This document shows, in pieces, positions 1 through 7,239 of a DNA stretch of 64,000 bases. Source of the DNA: Phycisphaerae bacterium (GTDB taxonomy: Bacteria; Planctomycetota; Phycisphaerae; UBA1845); the NCBI GenBank assembly GCA_029260135.1, contig JAJDDV010000053.1, positions 44,018 to 108,017 of the forward strand. Direction: 5' to 3'. Made by a program: the position numbers and the translations under genes. Under the pieces are notes generated by a model. The model had not been told where the DNA came from, did not search any database, and saw only the letters and a program-made list of their open reading frames with translations. Within the stretch, counting starts at the first letter, position 1; every line of letters starts with the position of its first letter.

Positions 1-2
1 AC

Positions 3-485
3 GCGGACCACGCCGAGCAGGTCGAGGCGTGCGGGATTTCGTATCAGCATCTCCCGGTTACGCCGGAAACGCGCGAGCAGCAGGAGGCGCGACTCCTTTC
101 ACTCTTGCGCGACGAATCCGTCGACGTGATCGTCCTTGCACGCTACATGCAGATTCTCTCGGCGAATGTCGTCGATGCGTATCGCGAGCGGATCATCAAC
201 ATCCACCACAGCTTCCTGCCGGCGTTTGCCGGACCTCGCCCCTATCATCAGGCGTGGGAGCGCGGCGTGAAGATCATCGGGGCGACCAGCCATTACGTTA
301 CCGAAGCGCTGGATCAGGGCCCGATCATCGCGCAGGCGACGACGCACGTCGGTCATCGCGACACGGTGGACGATCTGGTTCGCAAGGGTCGCGATCTCGA
401 GCGGGTGGTCCTGGCCACGGCGGTACGGCAACACATCGAGGACAAGATCCTCGTCAGCGGGAACAAGACGGTGGTGTTTGACTAG
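3..485 (+). CDS. purU: Formyltetrahydrofolate deformylase, 3' part (gene begins before the window)
   Basis: This is the C-terminal part of a formyltransferase-fold enzyme that hydrolyses 10-formyl-THF to formate and THF, feeding formate to purine synthesis. The frame is open from base 3 with no start codon, so about 160 residues of a family protein of roughly 280 are visible. The core shows NIHHSFLPAF (catalytic His) and ALDQGPIIAQ (catalytic Asp), with the PurU-like tail ending KTVVFD. The ACT domain and catalytic Asn would lie outside the window. The DQGPII and ILVSGNKTVVF features favour PurU over PurN or Fmt. A strong palindrome follows the stop. Confidence 0.9.
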   Translation, partial: ADHAEQVEACGISYQHLPVTPETREQQEARLLSLLRDESVDVIVLARYMQILSANVVDAYRERIINIHHSFLPAFAGPRPYHQAWERGVKIIGATSHYVTEALDQGPIIAQATTHVGHRDTVDDLVRKGRDLERVVLATAVRQHIEDKILVSGNKTVVFD

Positions 486-547
486 ATTGCGGGTCGGCAC
501 GGGCGTGAATCGTGACACCGTGATGGCACTCAGAGGCCGGCATGGAA

Positions 548-584
548 CTACCCCCCTCGATCCCCCCTTGGCAAGGGGGGAGGC
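548..584. repeat. Palindromic intergenic repeat, CCCCCCTTGGCAAGGGGGG family
   Basis: A nearly perfect inverted repeat, C-run-TTG facing CAA-G-run, is preceded by CCCCTCGAT. The same unit in opposite orientation lies at 55305-55334, also next to CGACGGGG, so this is a dispersed element and not a local terminator. No T-run follows. Confidence 0.6.
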
Positions 585-690
585 TGGTAGATCGCACACC
601 CGACCCCTCGCATCACATGGTCCGCACAGCGGACCCTACACATTGCCTTTGAGGTGAATCAAAATACACCTGACCCCTCTGAGTAATCGC

Positions 691-713
691 ACGGGCTGAA
701 GCCCGCGGCTCGC
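691..713 (-). repeat. Dispersed hairpin, GAGCCGCGGGCTTCAGCCCG family
   Basis: The short palindrome CGGGCT-GA-AGCCCG is followed by CGGCTC. The same sequence recurs at 3148-3171, 55349-55376 and 55390-55418. Lying just past the 3' end of rtcB it might also act as a transcription barrier, but it has no T-tract. Confidence 0.6.
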
Positions 714-725
714 ATACGATCACAC

Positions 726-2189
726 CTATCCCTTAATCACCCCCAACGGACGGAGCTTCGCGACGCGGCGGCTGATGCCGGCGTTGTGCAGAACGTCGAC
801 GACCTGGAGGACGTCTTTGTAGGCGTCGGGTTGTTCCTCTTCGAGTCCGGTTCGACCACGGGCTTTGGCGATCACGCCCCGATCGAGAAGTTCCTGGTGG
901 ATCGAACGGCCTTTGCTCGCGCGGATGGCGGCGCCGCGCGACATGCGTCTTCCCGCGCCGTGGCAGCAGCTCCCGAACGTATGCTCCATGGCGCCGGGTT
1001 GGCCGACGAGGACGTAACTCGAGCGGCCCATGTCGCCCGGAACGAGCACGGGTTGTCCGATGCCCTTGTAGCGATCCGGTAGCTCCGCATGGCCCGGCGG
1101 AAAGGCGCGCGTCGCCCCTTTGCGGTGGATGCACAGCGAAGCGGACTTACCGTCGACGTCGTAGTCTTCCATCTTGGCGATGTTGTGGGCAACGTCGTAG
1201 ACGAGCGTCATACCGAGTCGTTCGGCCGGCTGCTCGAAGACGTCGGCGAAGGCCTGGCGGGCGAGCTGCGTCATGATCTGGCGATTGCACCAGGCGAAGT
1301 TGGCGGCGGCGGCCATCGCGCCGAGGTAGTGCTTTCCCTCCTTGGACTCGATCGGCGCGCAAACGAGCTGCCGATCGGGCAGGTCGATGCCGTATTTGCG
1401 CGGCGTGTCTTTGAGCGCCTTGAGCGCGTCGTCGCAGACTTGATAGCCCAGCCCGCGTGAGCCGGAATGGATCATGACGGTAACGTAGCCCTCTTCGAGA
1501 CCCATGGCCTGGGCGGCGCGGGCATCATCGATCTTCTCGACGACCTGCACTTCCATGAAGTGGTTGCCGCTACCGAGCGTTCCACATTGGGAGGCGCCGC
1601 GCTCGAGCGCACGTTCCGAGACAAGGTCGGGGCGGGCGGTGTGGATCTTTCCCTTGGCTTCGGTGACGTCGACGTCGCTATCCCACCCGTGACCTTTGTT
1701 CACCACGTAGGGCGAACCCTCGGTCATCAAGCGCCGCAGTTCCTTCTTGTCGAACTTGACCTTTCCGCCGCGGCCGACGCCGCAGGGGACGGTATTGAAG
1801 AGGGTGTCGACGAGGCGACGCATGCGCGGCTTGGCGTCATTCAGCGTGATGTTGGTGCGCAGCAATCGCACACCGCAGTTGATGTCGTATCCGACGCCGC
1901 CGGGGCTGATGACGCCACCCTTGCTCGGATCGGTAGCTGCGACGCCTCCGATGCAAAAGCCATAGCCCCAGTGGATGTCGGGCATGGCCAATGAGTATTT
2001 CACGATGCCGGGAAGGGTAGCCACGTTGGCGACTTGCTCCGGCGAGCGGTCTTGCGTGATGGCCTGGATGAGCTTGTCGTCGGCGTAGATGAGGCCGTCG
2101 ACGTTCATGCCTTGCTTGTAGGACTTTGGGATTCGCCAGCGCGTGGCGTCGAGGCGTTCGATCGGTCCGGTGTAGTTTTTCTTTTCCAT
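726..2189 (-). CDS. rtcB: RtcB family RNA ligase (3'-phosphate/5'-OH splicing)
   Basis: RtcB joins RNA 2',3'-cyclic phosphate or 3'-phosphate ends to 5'-OH ends in a GTP- and Mn-dependent reaction through a GMP-histidine intermediate. The 487-residue length is normal. Visible motifs are DIHWGYGFCIGG (71-82), GGVGYDINCGVR with metal-ligand Cys105, GTLGSGNHF (His210), MIHSGSRGLG (His241), VYDVAHN (His335) and CCHGAGRRMSR, where His410 is the expected guanylylated residue. All active-site features are intact. The start lies 2 nt after the stop of the upstream archease gene, so the two are surely co-transcribed. Archease is the known RtcB activator, which supports a real ligation or repair role. 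Confidence 0.96.
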   Translation of the reverse strand: MEKKNYTGPIERLDATRWRIPKSYKQGMNVDGLIYADDKLIQAITQDRSPEQVANVATLPGIVKYSLAMPDIHWGYGFCIGGVAATDPSKGGVISPGGVGYDINCGVRLLRTNITLNDAKPRMRRLVDTLFNTVPCGVGRGGKVKFDKKELRRLMTEGSPYVVNKGHGWDSDVDVTEAKGKIHTARPDLVSERALERGASQCGTLGSGNHFMEVQVVEKIDDARAAQAMGLEEGYVTVMIHSGSRGLGYQVCDDALKALKDTPRKYGIDLPDRQLVCAPIESKEGKHYLGAMAAAANFAWCNRQIMTQLARQAFADVFEQPAERLGMTLVYDVAHNIAKMEDYDVDGKSASLCIHRKGATRAFPPGHAELPDRYKGIGQPVLVPGDMGRSSYVLVGQPGAMEHTFGSCCHGAGRRMSRGAAIRASKGRSIHQELLDRGVIAKARGRTGLEEEQPDAYKDVLQVVDVLHNAGISRRVAKLRPLGVIKG

Positions 2190-2191
2190 GA

Positions 2192-2632
2192 TCAGATGTC
2201 CACGATGACAGTGGCTTCGACACCGCCGGGGATCGGGCGGATGTTGAGCTCGTGATAGGTTATCGCTTTGACCTCGCGACGGAAGTCGGTTTTGTCGGGA
2301 TTCAGGTTGGCTGTTTGCGCGGACGCGATCAACGCGTGTTCGTCGAACTGAGTGACGTCTATAGCGGTGGCGATGCGCCCTTCGCTTTCGACGAGGTGGA
2401 GCAGCTCGGCGAGGAACTCGCGCAAGATGCCGGCGGCGTCGGTTCCGGTGAGGTTGAACGTGGCCGGGTCGGCGGGTTCACCGGGGACGAGTTCGCCGAT
2501 GGCGGCGTAGAGCGCGCGGCCGGCAGGTTCGATCAGCGCGGGAAGTGTAGCGGCGCGGATGCGGAGGCCCATGTCCGCGGTGTGGTCGAAGTGTTCGAAG
2601 GACGGGTCCATGAGCGTTATTAGAATTGTCAT
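2192..2632 (-). CDS. Archease (RtcB ligase activator)
   Basis: Archease is a small metal-binding protein that speeds RtcB guanylylation and multiple turnover. The protein has the signature FEHFDHTADMGLRI near its N-terminus and ends GVEATVIVDI, the conserved archease terminus with a ligand Asp. Length from this ATG is 146 aa; a second ATG at 2611 gives 139 aa and lies immediately before the conserved block, so either start is possible. Neither has a clear ribosome-binding site. The frame stays open far upstream, but that part shows no protein-like features. Downstream on the same strand is rtcB with a 2-nt gap. Confidence 0.93.
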   Translation of the reverse strand: MTILITLMDPSFEHFDHTADMGLRIRAATLPALIEPAGRALYAAIGELVPGEPADPATFNLTGTDAAGILREFLAELLHLVESEGRIATAIDVTQFDEHALIASAQTANLNPDKTDFRREVKAITYHELNIRPIPGGVEATVIVDI

Positions 2633-2821
2633 GGGTTGTCGATGCAATGGGTGCGGGTCGCGGCACGCCCCGGCGGGGCTATAATCCTTGGTAGATCGTG
2701 TCCGGTATGGACCGGCGCTCTTCGGCTTCGGACGGATCGCGAAGAAACGGCTTTCTTGGTGCTGATTCATTGGCGGCGATGATGGGGCCGATCGACCTAA
2801 TGCAACTCGAGTGAGCATGAC

Positions 2822-3097
2822 ATGCGAAGACTCAACCAAATCGTGACAATCGTGCTGGGTGTCGCGGCGCTGCTTGCGTGGGTCAAGTTTGTCCACATAC
2901 ATTACATCGACGGATGGGGTGGTCGGTCGGTCGATCTTGGGTCTGCGGCGGCTCTTTCGGCCATGGCGTGCGTGGGATGGGTCTTGGTGACGAGGGCACG
3001 GGCGAAGGGGGATGGCGAAACGCATTGCCGTAAGTGTAAGTACATACTCAAGGGGATTTCGGAACCGCGATGCCCGGAATGCGGCGAGCGAATCTGA
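2822..3097 (+). CDS. Small membrane protein with C-terminal zinc ribbon
   Basis: A 91-aa protein with two predicted membrane segments (about residues 6-25 and 41-57) and a C-terminal ribbon CRKCKYILKG...CPECGERI. Four cysteines in two C-x-x-C knuckles suggest one zinc ion on the cytoplasmic side. This small architecture recurs in planctomycete genomes, and two more genes of the type lie at 3728 and 4153. Function is unknown. The gene stands alone, divergent from archease, with a palindromic repeat 50 nt after its stop. Confidence 0.75.
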   Translation: MRRLNQIVTIVLGVAALLAWVKFVHIHYIDGWGGRSVDLGSAAALSAMACVGWVLVTRARAKGDGETHCRKCKYILKGISEPRCPECGERI

Positions 3098-3147
3098 ACG
3101 GTGGACAGCGTCGGTCGTGTGTCGAGTGTGGACCCTCTGTCACAAGC

Positions 3148-3171
3148 GAGCCGCGGGCTTCAGCCCGCGCG
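3148..3171 (+). repeat. Dispersed hairpin, GAGCCGCGGGCTTCAGCCCG family
   Basis: GAGCCGCGGGCTTCAGCCCGCGCG: GCGGGCT-TC-AGCCCGC forms a tight hairpin. It is the same element as at 691-713 (opposite strand), 55349-55376 and 55390-55418. Confidence 0.65.
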
Positions 3172-3258
3172 AACGGGCGGCGTCGTGGGCGCGACAGGCT
3201 GGTTCTGTTAAGCGCTGTTGGCATACGGATGACAGTGTCCGCGTAGGAGTACAAGAGA

Positions 3259-3567
3259 ATGCTGAAAGTGATCATCTGGATTGTGTTTTCGATCATCTCG
3301 TTGTTCCTGAGCCTGGGGTGCAATACGGACCCCGGCCAGCAAGTCTGTGGTGGGATTACGGGATTGCCCTGCAGCGAGGGGCAGTTCTGCAAGCTCGAGG
3401 TCGGGCAGTGCTGCTGCGATTTTCAGGGCGTCTGCACAGCCATCCCGGACACGTGCATCGAGCTGTTCGATCCGGTCTGTGGCTGCGACGGGCAGACGTA
3501 CAGCAACGAATGCTTCGCCTGGGCGGCCGGTGTGAGCGTGGATGCGACCGGGCCGTGCGAGCCGTAG
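3259..3567 (+). CDS. Kazal-domain lipoprotein
   Basis: A 102-aa exported lipoprotein. Residues 1-20 are a hydrophobic signal ending in a lipobox with Cys21 (LSLGCNTD). The mature part is Cys-rich and ends in a Kazal-like module: C-IELFDPVCGCDGQTYSNEC followed by AGVSVDATGPC. Kazal modules are disulfide-bonded and often inhibit serine proteases. The conserved PVCGCDGxTYxNxC core is intact, so a small secreted protease inhibitor is plausible but unproven. The copy of REP family 1 begins 24 nt after the stop. Confidence 0.82.
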   Translation: MLKVIIWIVFSIISLFLSLGCNTDPGQQVCGGITGLPCSEGQFCKLEVGQCCCDFQGVCTAIPDTCIELFDPVCGCDGQTYSNECFAWAAGVSVDATGPCEP

Positions 3568-3590
3568 ACCGGGCTTCGCCTGAATGGTGG

Positions 3591-3639
3591 GTGGCCCAGC
3601 TCGTTAGCGAAGCGCTGAGCTGGGGGAGTGATTCGTCAT
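3591..3639 (+). repeat. REP family 1, copy A
   Basis: The unit GTGGCCCAGCTC-GTT-AGCG-AAG-CGCT-GAGCTGGGGGAGTGATTCGTCAT folds as an 8-bp outer stem (CCCAGCTC/GAGCTGGG) and a 4-bp inner stem (AGCG/CGCT) with a GTT bulge. It is identical over 49 nt to copy B at 4640. A partial copy follows at 3674. Confidence 0.9.
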
Positions 3640-3673
3640 GCTGAAAGCGCCGCAGACCGCCGCCGACATGGAC

Positions 3674-3690
3674 GGGTGACCCAGCTCGTT
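3674..3690 (+). repeat. REP family 1, truncated copy
   Basis: Only the left arm (GGGTGACCCAGCTCGTT) is present, with one mismatch, followed by unrelated sequence. It probably represents a decayed or partial REP 35 nt beyond copy A. Confidence 0.5.
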
Positions 3691-3727
3691 TCACGGCGAC
3701 GCCGGCCGGGAAGTCGGGAGAGACGGA

Positions 3728-4156
3728 ATGAAGGAACAGTCATCATCGCGAGTTGGTCCGTTCGCGCGGTCGTGGCCTGAACTCGCTCGGGTTGACGCAT
3801 CCGACCGCAGAAAGTTGTACCGAGCGGCGTTTCGTCCAGTACTGCGGAGCTGGCGGTATTGGGGCATCGCGCTCGCGTTGCAGGCGGTCGCGCAGGTCGC
3901 TTTTCGAATGGCCGGTGCGGAACTCGCCTATTGGCTGCCGGATTATGCCAGGGAGATTCGGTTCCTGGCACCCGCCGTGGGCGCGGGCATCGCGGGTGGC
4001 GTAACGGTGTGGTTGGTCCAACAGCGCATCAAACACAACCTGCGTCTACTACTCAACAAGCGAGGCCTGCCGACCTGCGTTCCGTGTGGCTATGACCTCA
4101 CCGGCAACGTCTCCGGCGCGTGTCCGGAATGCGGAACGACGATCGAGCAGCCATGA
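3728..4156 (+). CDS. Membrane protein with GNVSG-type zinc ribbon
   Basis: A 142-aa protein with a charged N-terminus, two membrane segments (about residues 45-62 and 80-97) and a C-terminal ribbon CVPCGYDLTGNVSGACPECG with four zinc-ligand cysteines. This GNVSG spacer ribbon is common in planctomycete small proteins of unknown role. The stop codon overlaps the next gene's start as ATGA, so the following ribbon protein at 4153 is translationally coupled. Both proteins may form a membrane-anchored pair. No enzymatic motif is visible. Confidence 0.75.
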   Translation: MKEQSSSRVGPFARSWPELARVDASDRRKLYRAAFRPVLRSWRYWGIALALQAVAQVAFRMAGAELAYWLPDYAREIRFLAPAVGAGIAGGVTVWLVQQRIKHNLRLLLNKRGLPTCVPCGYDLTGNVSGACPECGTTIEQP

Positions 4157-4614
4157 TCCGCAAGACGATCATCGTCGTGTTCTTGCTCGCATGGGCGGGG
4201 ACGTGTCTGGCATGGCTCTTTCGGCCGGACAGTCTGGCGCTGGTACCCATGCAGAAGACTCAGGCCGGTCGACTGGAGAGTCATTGTGTGGTGTTCCTGG
4301 ACTCGGGCGGACTCGTCATCGACTACGGCCCCTACACGTGGCGAACGCCTCCGAGGAAGTACTTCTCTCAAGTTGTCGCGGGGTTCAGCTTCGCGCATCA
4401 TACAACGGCTACCCAGGAATACAGATCGTTTAGGACTCCCTACTGGGCGCTGTTTGTGCTCTTCATCGCCTACCCTGCTACCGCCTTCATCCGTGGCCCG
4501 TTGCGGCGGTATCGACGTCGCCGAAAGGGCCTCTGCGTCAAATGCGCGTATGATCTGACAGGTAACGTGAGCGGAGTTTGTTCGGAGTGTGGGGCGAAGA
4601 TTGAGAAACCATGA
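4153..4614 (+). CDS. Membrane protein with GNVSG-type zinc ribbon (paralogue)
   Basis: A 153-aa protein beginning MIRKTIIVVFLLAWAG. It has an N-terminal membrane segment, an extracytoplasmic stretch with HHTTATQEYRS, a second segment near 105-122, a basic RRYRRRRKG patch and the ribbon CVKCAYDLTGNVSGVCSECG. The ATG at 4153 is chosen because it overlaps the upstream stop (ATGA); an in-frame codon further up lies inside the previous gene. At its own stop the pattern ATGATCCGCAAGACG repeats, starting a third, truncated copy. Function unknown. Confidence 0.78.
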   Translation: MIRKTIIVVFLLAWAGTCLAWLFRPDSLALVPMQKTQAGRLESHCVVFLDSGGLVIDYGPYTWRTPPRKYFSQVVAGFSFAHHTTATQEYRSFRTPYWALFVLFIAYPATAFIRGPLRRYRRRRKGLCVKCAYDLTGNVSGVCSECGAKIEKP

Positions 4615-4667
4615 TCCGCAAGACGATCATCGTGCCCGGGTGGCCCAGCTCGTTAGCGAAGCGCTGA
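4611..4667 (+). pseudogene. Truncated start of a third zinc-ribbon paralogue, cut by REP copy B
   Basis: ATGATCCGCAAGACGATCATCGTG repeats the first eight codons of the 4153 gene, again overlapping the preceding stop as ATGA. After codon 8 the sequence switches directly into the REP hairpin and the frame ends after 18 codons. It is a relic of a tandem paralogue interrupted by the repeat. Confidence 0.65.
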
Positions 4668-4688
4668 GCTGGGGGAGTGATTCGTCAT
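4640..4688 (+). repeat. REP family 1, copy B (upstream flank of the RAYT gene)
   Basis: Identical to copy A over 49 nt. It ends 57 nt before the transposase start and faces copies C and D, which lie inverted on the other side of that gene. This is the usual arrangement of a RAYT gene bracketed by its REPs. Confidence 0.9.
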
Positions 4689-4745
4689 ATTTAGAGCGTC
4701 GCGTGGCGCCGTGGACACGCAGTAGCGATTCCCTACGATACGCTC

Positions 4746-5327
4746 ATGCCCTCGCGACTGCGCCGTTATGACGTACCGGGACACTCACACTTCTGGACGG
4801 TCTCATGCTACCGTCGTCTCACGTTCTTCTGGCACGACGACATGAAGCGCGTCGTTGTCGATGGACTTCGTCGTCTACAGGAGCGCTACGGTCTCTGCAT
4901 CATCGCGTACGTCGTCATGCCGGAGCATCTGCACCTTATCGTGTATCCGCACGCAAAGGGCGATGATCGCCCCATTCCCATTTCACACGTATGGGAATCG
5001 TTCAAGAAGTACATCGGGTACCACGGCAAAGCGTGCCTGCGGCGTCTCTGGCGAGAGCGTGGAGAGCTCTGGTCACCGCCTTTGAATGCATGGGCACGCG
5101 GCGGGCCGGAGAAGCGGATCATCATGGAAACGCGGGGCTACGACTTCAACATCGATCGGGAGACGACGCTTCTCGAAAAGATCGACTATAGTCACAAGAA
5201 CCCGATCACGCGCGGGCTGGTCGATCGGGCGGACGATTGGCGCTGGAGCAGCTATCGTTACTATGAGCTTGATGACTCGTCGGTGTTGAGGATGGACTGG
5301 GATGGCGGCTGGCCAATCGTATGGTGA
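4746..5327 (+). CDS. REP-associated tyrosine transposase (RAYT, HUH/Y1 family)
   Basis: This 193-aa protein is a Y1 HUH endonuclease of the IS200-like domain family that nicks and joins single-stranded DNA at REP hairpins. It has the metal-binding motif in MPEHLHLIV (His61, His63; the U position is Leu, as is usual for RAYTs), the catalytic Tyr148 in KIDYSHKNPITRGLV, and the RAYT C-terminal block DDWRWSSYRYYE. Length is typical of RAYTs, and all catalytic residues are present. REP copies flank it in opposite orientations, and no insertion-sequence ends or second transposase are visible. It is probably a domesticated single-copy enzyme that spread the REPs nearby. Confidence 0.92.
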   Translation: MPSRLRRYDVPGHSHFWTVSCYRRLTFFWHDDMKRVVVDGLRRLQERYGLCIIAYVVMPEHLHLIVYPHAKGDDRPIPISHVWESFKKYIGYHGKACLRRLWRERGELWSPPLNAWARGGPEKRIIMETRGYDFNIDRETTLLEKIDYSHKNPITRGLVDRADDWRWSSYRYYELDDSSVLRMDWDGGWPIVW

Positions 5328-5414
5328 TGCGGCGGGATCAATCATTCCCCCAGCTCACCGCTTCGCTAACGAGCTGGGCCACCCGGCCAATCGTATGGTG
5401 ATGCGGCGGGATCA
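5311..5414. repeat. 30-bp direct repeat flanking REP copy C
   Basis: GGCCAATCGTATGGTGATGC plus GGCGGGATCA occurs at 5311-5340 and again, identical, at 5385-5414, separated by REP copy C. The first copy contains the end of the RAYT gene (its last codons and TGA). It looks like a tandem duplication of repeat plus flank, or a mark of REP insertion. Confidence 0.85.
5340..5384 (-). repeat. REP family 1, copy C (inverted)
   Basis: Reverse-oriented copy beginning AATCATTCCCCCAGCTC and ending GAGCTGGGCCAC, with one substitution in the inner stem (ACCG for AGCG). It starts 12 nt after the RAYT stop. Confidence 0.9.
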
Positions 5415-5474
5415 GCCGTCGTCGCGTTGCGGATATGCGCGCGTGTCGCACCGAATGGAATACGCGTCGCCAAC

Positions 5475-5517
5475 AATCATTCCCCCAGCTCAGCGCTCCG
5501 CTAACGAGCTGGGCCAC
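5475..5517 (-). repeat. REP family 1, copy D (inverted)
   Basis: Second inverted copy downstream of the RAYT gene, with a CGCTCCGC loop variant. It lies 90 nt beyond copy C and 32 nt from the 3' end of the PQQ-propeller gene that reads toward it. Confidence 0.9.
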
Positions 5518-5548
5518 CCATCCGATGGCGCTTGCACTGCACCCGTGG

Positions 5549-6904
5549 TCACTTCGGAGTCTTCCGTATTGTGTCCGACTCCAGCTCGGCGCGCAGACAG
5601 TACAGAAACCGCTCACCCCGAAGAAACAGATCGCTACCCACGATCGCCGGCGAGGCCGAGAACGAGTCATCGAGACGATTCATCGAGAGCACCTCGAGCC
5701 GAGGCCCTTGCTTCACCACAGCCGTGAGTCCGTTGCGATCCACGATGTAGATCCGCCCAGCCGCGCCCGCGAGTGATGCGTACACATTGCCGATGCCGCC
5801 AAGGCGCTGGGGGCCGAACAGGACCTCGCCGCTGCGAGCATCGACGCACGTCAGATGGCCCTGGTAATGCCGCAGAAAACAAAGCACGCTGTCGTACAGC
5901 ACCGGTGACGGAACGTAGGGCGTGTGCCGACTCCGCGTCCAAACAACCGCATCCGTCCCGGTAATGTCACCTCGGGAACCGGCCAGCCGAATCGCGAGCA
6001 TGGCCTGCGTGTCGTAGCTGTTGGCTACATAAACCACCCCGTTTGCAGCGACAGGCGTCGCAACGACATTGCCCGACAGCCCCCCGCACTCCCAGATGAC
6101 CTTTCCGCTTTCCAGATCGTAGCCGCGGACACGATTCGTAGCGCTCACGATGACCTGCGGCTCTCCGTCAACCTCGACGATCAGCGGCGACGACCACGAC
6201 GTAGGTTCATTTCGGTCTACGCGCCATTTCGTTGCCCCACTCCGCTTGTCCAACGCGGCGAGAAACGAGTCGTCTTCGTGGTCCCAGTTGAGCACAATCG
6301 TATCGCCATAGAGGGCGGGAGAGCTACCTTCGCCGTGACCGTGCTTCGTGTGCATGTCGCCGAGATCGACCTGCCACATCAATTCGCCGGTCATGGAAAG
6401 CCCATACAGGCCGCGGGACCCGAACGATGCGATGACATGTTCGCCGTCGGTCACCGGTGAGGCCGGCGCCCAGCTACCCGTCTCATGCATCCCCTCATGG
6501 GGGCGATCCGTCAGCATCTTCCGTTCCCAGACCGTCGCTCCGTTGCCTCTATCCAGCGCGAGAACGATAAACTCGATCTTGTGGGTGGGACCTACGTTGT
6601 CGTGGGCTCCGGGACGGTGAGAATGTGTCACGGCTATGGCATCACCGAGCGGCCTTGCCGTGGTCAGGAACACGCGATCGCCCCAGATGACAGGGGTGGC
6701 ATGTCCCACGCCGGCGATCGGAACCTTCCATCGCACGTTCTTGGTTTCGTTCCAACGCAGAGGCGGGTCTCCGCGAGGGGCAACGCCGGTTCCCAGTGGG
6801 CCCCGCCACTGCCCCCAATGGTCGAGGGGGTCAAGCCCGCTCTGTGCAACGGAACTGGTGGCCGACAGAAAGAAGATCGTGATACCAAGCAAGAATCGAA
6901 TCAT
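5549..6904 (-). CDS. Exported PQQ-type beta-propeller protein
   Basis: A 451-aa secreted protein with an N-terminal signal peptide (MIRFLLGITIFFLSATSSVAQ). The mature part begins with the planctomycete WGQWRGPLGTGVAP motif and contains repeated PQQ-like blades such as GDRVFLTTA, LDKRSGATKWRV and YDLESGKVIWECGG. Such eight-bladed propellers in this phylum act as periplasmic proteins of largely unknown role. No quinoprotein active-site residues can be assigned by eye. A second protein of the same type lies at 52380-53687. It is flanked by REP copies on both sides. Confidence 0.85.
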   Translation of the reverse strand: MIRFLLGITIFFLSATSSVAQSGLDPLDHWGQWRGPLGTGVAPRGDPPLRWNETKNVRWKVPIAGVGHATPVIWGDRVFLTTARPLGDAIAVTHSHRPGAHDNVGPTHKIEFIVLALDRGNGATVWERKMLTDRPHEGMHETGSWAPASPVTDGEHVIASFGSRGLYGLSMTGELMWQVDLGDMHTKHGHGEGSSPALYGDTIVLNWDHEDDSFLAALDKRSGATKWRVDRNEPTSWSSPLIVEVDGEPQVIVSATNRVRGYDLESGKVIWECGGLSGNVVATPVAANGVVYVANSYDTQAMLAIRLAGSRGDITGTDAVVWTRSRHTPYVPSPVLYDSVLCFLRHYQGHLTCVDARSGEVLFGPQRLGGIGNVYASLAGAAGRIYIVDRNGLTAVVKQGPRLEVLSMNRLDDSFSASPAIVGSDLFLRGERFLYCLRAELESDTIRKTPK

Positions 6905-7011
6905 CGTAAAGCACCTCCGGCACGGGTATAATACCCTGAGTTGTGCGCTGCGACAGGGTGGAAGTGCAACTTCCGTGTCACGTTCGACAGACGCTGAAGG
7001 AGCCCGCCGGG

Positions 7012-7056
7012 GTGGCCCAGCTCGTTAGCGAAGCGCTGAGCTGGGGGAGCGATTCG
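7012..7056 (+). repeat. REP family 1, copy E
   Basis: Full hairpin unit identical in the core to copies A and B, with GAGCGATTCG in place of GAGTGATTCG on the right. Confidence 0.9.
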
Positions 7057-7095
7057 GCAGTTCGATATGGCGCTCGATGCGGATGGAGTGACGGT

Positions 7096-7158
7096 GTGAT
7101 CCGCAAGACGATCATCGTGGTGTTGACGGTGGCGGCGACGGGTGGCCCAGCTCGTTAG
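7096..7158 (+). pseudogene. Relic start of a zinc-ribbon paralogue entering REP copy F
   Basis: GTGATCCGCAAGACGATCATCGTGGTGTTGACG encodes the same VIRKTIIVVLT beginning as the 4153 gene (ATG replaced by GTG), then runs into REP copy F and stops there after 20 codons. Confidence 0.6.
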
Positions 7159-7186
7159 CGAAGCGCTGAGCTGGGGGAGCGATTCG
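7142..7186 (+). repeat. REP family 1, copy F
   Basis: Same core and right end as copy E. Its left flank is the start of a zinc-ribbon gene and its right flank is the end of one, so the REP replaces the middle of that gene. Confidence 0.9.
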
Positions 7187-7239
7187 CCGCGCCGAAAGGG
7201 CGTCTGCCCTGAGTGCGGGGCGAAGACCGAGAAACCATG
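7187..7239 (+). pseudogene. Relic 3' end of a zinc-ribbon paralogue
   Basis: CGCCGAAAGGGCGTCTGCC...GAGTGCGGGGCGAAGACCGAGAAACCATGA matches the 3' end of the 4153 gene (RRKGLC...SECGAKIEKP), with most of the ribbon deleted, and ends in the same ATGA overlap with a further MIRKTII relic that begins at 7237. Confidence 0.6.

Noticed and set aside
2192..3025. Longer archease reading frame to 3025
   Set aside because: Residues before MTILITLMDPSFEHF are Arg/Pro-rich without similarity, and they overlap the zinc-ribbon gene on the other strand.
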